Virus record (IMG/VR): IMGVR_UViG_3300022413_000001
Coordinates: 1-58,954 of that record
Reading direction: 5' to 3' (one strand)
Origin: a virus
Length of the DNA: 58,954 nt
Shown here: positions 56,801 to 58,954 of the stretch, one piece after another
Layout of the letters: each line of letters opens with the position of its first letter
How positions within the stretch are numbered: the first letter of the stretch is position 1
The notes under the pieces: generated by a model
The model's database searches: none
The model's input: the letters and a program-made list of their open reading frames with translations, nothing else
What the model was told of the DNA's origin: nothing
Program-made: the position numbers and the translations under genes

Positions 56801-58033
56801 ATGCCGATTACACTTAGCCTCGGAACACTAGACGGCGCCGACCTCGAAACGGAACAGCTCCCAGGTGGAGTGCATACACAAAGCACATTTCTCCGTCTTG
56901 GCCCAAGCAATGGGCTGGCTGAAGTTAGCACAGCCGATCCTTTGCCTGTGTCCGGAACCGTTACAGCCAACGCTGGTACGGATCTCAATACGTCGACCCT
57001 GGCGTTGGAGACGGGCGGCAATCTAGCTACCATTGCTGGCGCAGTCGCAGCAGGTGAGATGCAGGTGGATGTGGTGACCCTGCCCGTTCTGCCAAGTGGA
57101 GACAATAATATAGGCAACGTGGATATCGTCTCTTTGCCCAATGAGGGGCAACAGACGATGGCGAATTCAATTAGTGTTGCAGTGGCGTCAGACCAGGGCG
57201 CCGTGCCTGTTTCCGGAACGATTACGGCGGATGCGGGAACAAATCTGAACACCTCTGCCCTTGCGTTAGAGACGGGCGGCAATCTCGCCACGCTTGCCGG
57301 TGCAGTGTCAGGAAGCGAGATGCAGGTGGATGTGGTGACCTTGCCATCACTGCCGAGCGGGACCAATAATATAGGTGATGTCGACATTGTGACGCTGCCA
57401 CCTATTTCCGGAACGATCACCGCGAATGCGGGGACGGATCTCAATACGTCGGCACTGGCGTTAGAGACGGGCGGCAATCTCGCCACGATTGCCGGGTCAG
57501 TGTCAGGTAATGAGATGCAGGTGGATGTGGTGACCTTGCCATCACTGCCGAGCGGGACCAATAATATAGGTGATGTCGACATTGTGACGCTGCCGGTTGG
57601 GGCTCGCACATTGGGATACGACGCCCATCCGACCCCCGTCAGCAACGGCAATCCGAGCGATGCCTTTGCCGATTTACTGGGCCGTCATTGCGTGCAACCC
57701 TATGTGCCCCGAGAACTCAAGGTGCAAAATACGGTTGTACTGACGACCACCAGTGAAATCACCCTTATTGCTGCGGCGGCCTCGACTTTCCATGATTTAG
57801 TGCTGATCCTGATAGGGAATTCGTCTGGAACATTGGTAACTGTCGATTTCAGAGACGCTACGGCAGGCACGGTCAGGCATACTGCTGTGGCTGCTGCGAA
57901 CGGCGGCGGTGCGGTTGTCGCGCTACCAGTCCAGCTTAATCAGGCAGTGGCAAACAACAATTGGACGGTGCAATTATCTACCGCCGTGAGTAGCGTCTAC
58001 ATCACAGCTATCGCTATCAAACATCCGGGGTAA
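56801..58033 (+). CDS. Repeat-containing tail fibre protein
   Basis: 410 residues. Three 65-residue blocks with NLATIAGAVSG, EMQVDVVTLP and NNIGDVDIVTLP span about 50-270. A C-terminal beta domain follows (CVQPYVPRELKV, HDLVLILIGNSSGTLVTVDF). The block pattern is common in siphophage fibre proteins. No signal peptide, so this one is a likely virion protein, unlike several neighbours. Confidence 0.72.
   Translation: MPITLSLGTLDGADLETEQLPGGVHTQSTFLRLGPSNGLAEVSTADPLPVSGTVTANAGTDLNTSTLALETGGNLATIAGAVAAGEMQVDVVTLPVLPSGDNNIGNVDIVSLPNEGQQTMANSISVAVASDQGAVPVSGTITADAGTNLNTSALALETGGNLATLAGAVSGSEMQVDVVTLPSLPSGTNNIGDVDIVTLPPISGTITANAGTDLNTSALALETGGNLATIAGSVSGNEMQVDVVTLPSLPSGTNNIGDVDIVTLPVGARTLGYDAHPTPVSNGNPSDAFADLLGRHCVQPYVPRELKVQNTVVLTTTSEITLIAAAASTFHDLVLILIGNSSGTLVTVDFRDATAGTVRHTAVAAANGGGAVVALPVQLNQAVANNNWTVQLSTAVSSVYITAIAIKHPG
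57209..57599 (+). repeat. 195-bp tandem repeat in fibre gene
   Basis: Copies start near 57209 and 57404, with a third, more diverged copy at 56949. The last 83 bases of the two young copies (57317 and 57512 onward) are identical. Confidence 0.85.
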
Positions 58034-58035
58034 TC

Positions 58036-58194
58036 ATGCAAGTAACCATTGAAGAAATTGAGATGTTGTCATCTATGCTAGCGCGTGCCATGTCGGAAGT
58101 TGGAAGACTGACGGTTGAGAGAGATGAATTAAGGCGCATGTATGAAGCGCAAATACACTCGCATGTGGACTACTCGACAAATCACACAGAGTAA
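58036..58194 (+). CDS. 52-residue coiled-coil protein
   Basis: Begins MQVTIEEIEMLSSMLARAMS and is mostly one amphipathic helix (VGRLTVERDELRRMYEAQ). It sits between two fibre genes (two bases after the first, three before the next) and may be a fibre chaperone or trimerisation helper. Not recognised. Confidence 0.55.
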   Translation: MQVTIEEIEMLSSMLARAMSEVGRLTVERDELRRMYEAQIHSHVDYSTNHTE

Positions 58195-58197
58195 ATT

Positions 58198-58954
58198 ATG
58201 CCAGCCGCTGCATGGTTACAAAATTTACAGTTGTCTGTCTCGGCTGTGCGTACCCTTTCCATGTCAATTACGATCACCAGCGTGACGCCAGCCGTCGATT
58301 CGATTCTGGAACGCAGGCTCTCGGCGTCCTTTTCTGCTCCTAGCGTAACGCCCAGTGTTGACAGTATCGTTGATAGGGCCTTGTCTTTAAACATTACCAT
58401 CCCGAGTCTTACCCCAGATATTGATATTTCTATCTCCGGCCTTCGCGAGCTGACCCTTTCACTATCCATTTCCAGCGTGACTCCAGATACAGATGCCATT
58501 CTCGAACGCGCCTTGTCCGGTTCGTTTTCCATCTCCAGCGTGACTCCAGATGTTGACCAGATATTGGAACGCGCTCTTGCCTTGGCCCTTAATACGATAA
58601 GTACCACGCCATCCGTATCTGCTATTCTGGACCGTGCCTTGTCGGCGACGGTGTCTATTGCAAGTTTTACTCCCGATATCGACATTGATTTGAGTGGGTC
58701 CAGGTTGCTGGCTATGCCTATCACGATTTCCAGCGTGACGCCAGTCGTCGATTCGATTCTGGACCGCAACCTTTCCATGGTCTTTTTGTCTCAAATTTCC
58801 GCCACTCCTAGCGTAGACGCTTTGCTCGAGCGTGACCTGTCTGCTCCCTTTACCATTGACAGTACCACACCTGCCATAGACGCGGTATTGTTACGAGGAT
58901 TGTCCATGTCCTTGACTATGGACAGCTCAACGCCCAGCGTTGATAGCATCCTGG
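58198..58954 (+). CDS. N-terminal part of TPxxD-repeat fibre protein (partial)
   Basis: ATG 58198 opens MPAAAWLQNLQLSVSAVRTL, then about twelve TPxxD repeats to the window edge. The phase equals that of the 1-787 part when the 38-base overlap is merged, giving a 501-residue protein with no long non-repeat region. Repeat units are shared with the 52523 gene. A short anchor at the start and a different tail at the end suggest a thin fibre stalk. Confidence 0.75.
   Translation, partial: MPAAAWLQNLQLSVSAVRTLSMSITITSVTPAVDSILERRLSASFSAPSVTPSVDSIVDRALSLNITIPSLTPDIDISISGLRELTLSLSISSVTPDTDAILERALSGSFSISSVTPDVDQILERALALALNTISTTPSVSAILDRALSATVSIASFTPDIDIDLSGSRLLAMPITISSVTPVVDSILDRNLSMVFLSQISATPSVDALLERDLSAPFTIDSTTPAIDAVLLRGLSMSLTMDSSTPSVDSIL
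58917..58954. repeat. Terminal direct repeat, copy 2 (matches 1-38)
   Basis: Identical to the first 38 bases; see the partner entry. Also present at 53280-53318, inside the related fibre gene. Confidence 0.85.

Noticed and set aside
56779-57651. 290-codon minus frame opposite the repeat fibre
   Set aside because: Shadow of the 195-bp repeats; no start signal.
53080-58954. Diversity-generating retroelement
   Set aside because: Duplicated fibre segments lack an adenine-biased difference pattern, and no reverse transcriptase is seen.

Overview
The window reads as one nearly complete tailed-phage genome (Caudoviricetes). It is most likely a long, flexible-tailed siphovirus: there is a 1561-residue tape measure protein, a lambda-like frameshifted tail chaperone, and no sheath gene. 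The last 38 bases repeat the first 38. Joining the ends makes one continuous 501-codon gene, which suggests a circular or circularly permuted molecule, but the join lies inside a repeat that also occurs near 53.3 kb, so closure is likely rather than proven. The host is probably Gram-negative: there are many Sec signal peptides, a Ros/MucR-type regulator, a Mom/Com-type DNA modification pair and consensus sigma70 promoters. No species can be named.

Layout. (1) 1-4.5 kb, plus strand: end of a repeat fibre, a two-domain tail-fibre protein, a membrane coiled-coil protein, a VRR-NUC-like nuclease, a ParB-like protein and a Mom-like modification enzyme. (2) 4.6-23.1 kb, plus strand: terminase, portal, Mu F-like minor head protein, a Com-like zinc finger, protease/scaffold, decoration protein, major capsid protein, neck genes, tail tube, G/GT chaperone with a GGGAAAG slip site, tape measure and two large tail-tip proteins. 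A two-gene minus-strand insert (ribbon-helix-helix plus membrane protein) with a consensus promoter and palindromic operator interrupts the tail operon. (3) 23.1-27 kb, minus: a secreted beta-helix protein with a duplicated C-terminal module, small genes, a HAD phosphatase and a Cro-like regulator. (4) 27-30.2 kb, plus: small genes with structured leaders and a pentapeptide-repeat protein. (5) 30.2-41 kb, minus: many small membrane, zinc-finger and RHH proteins, a C5-cytosine methyltransferase broken by an in-frame TGA, an SF2 helicase, a RepA-like helicase with a primase-type zinc finger next to an iteron array (probable origin), an XRE regulator and RecT. (6) 41.1-42.6 kb, plus: small genes including the Ros/MucR-like regulator, expressed from a nearly symmetric divergent promoter facing recT. 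(7) 42.6-58.95 kb, plus: a run of signal-peptide-bearing proteins, several of them large beta-helices, mixed with tail-fibre genes. It contains an orphan IS200/IS605 (tnpB) 3' end with two reRNA-like scaffolds.

How it fits together. Regions 2 and 7 plus the start of region 1 make the virion and adsorption apparatus. Region 5 makes the replication and recombination machinery. The divergent promoters at 27.0 kb and 41.1 kb look like the regulatory switches. I recognise no integrase, DNA polymerase, endolysin, tRNA or CRISPR array. The strongest leads are the promoter-bearing orphan reRNA locus, the battery of secreted beta-helix proteins, the origin-like iteron array, the unlinked Com/Mom pair, the in-tail regulatory insert and the two mirror-like promoter switches.
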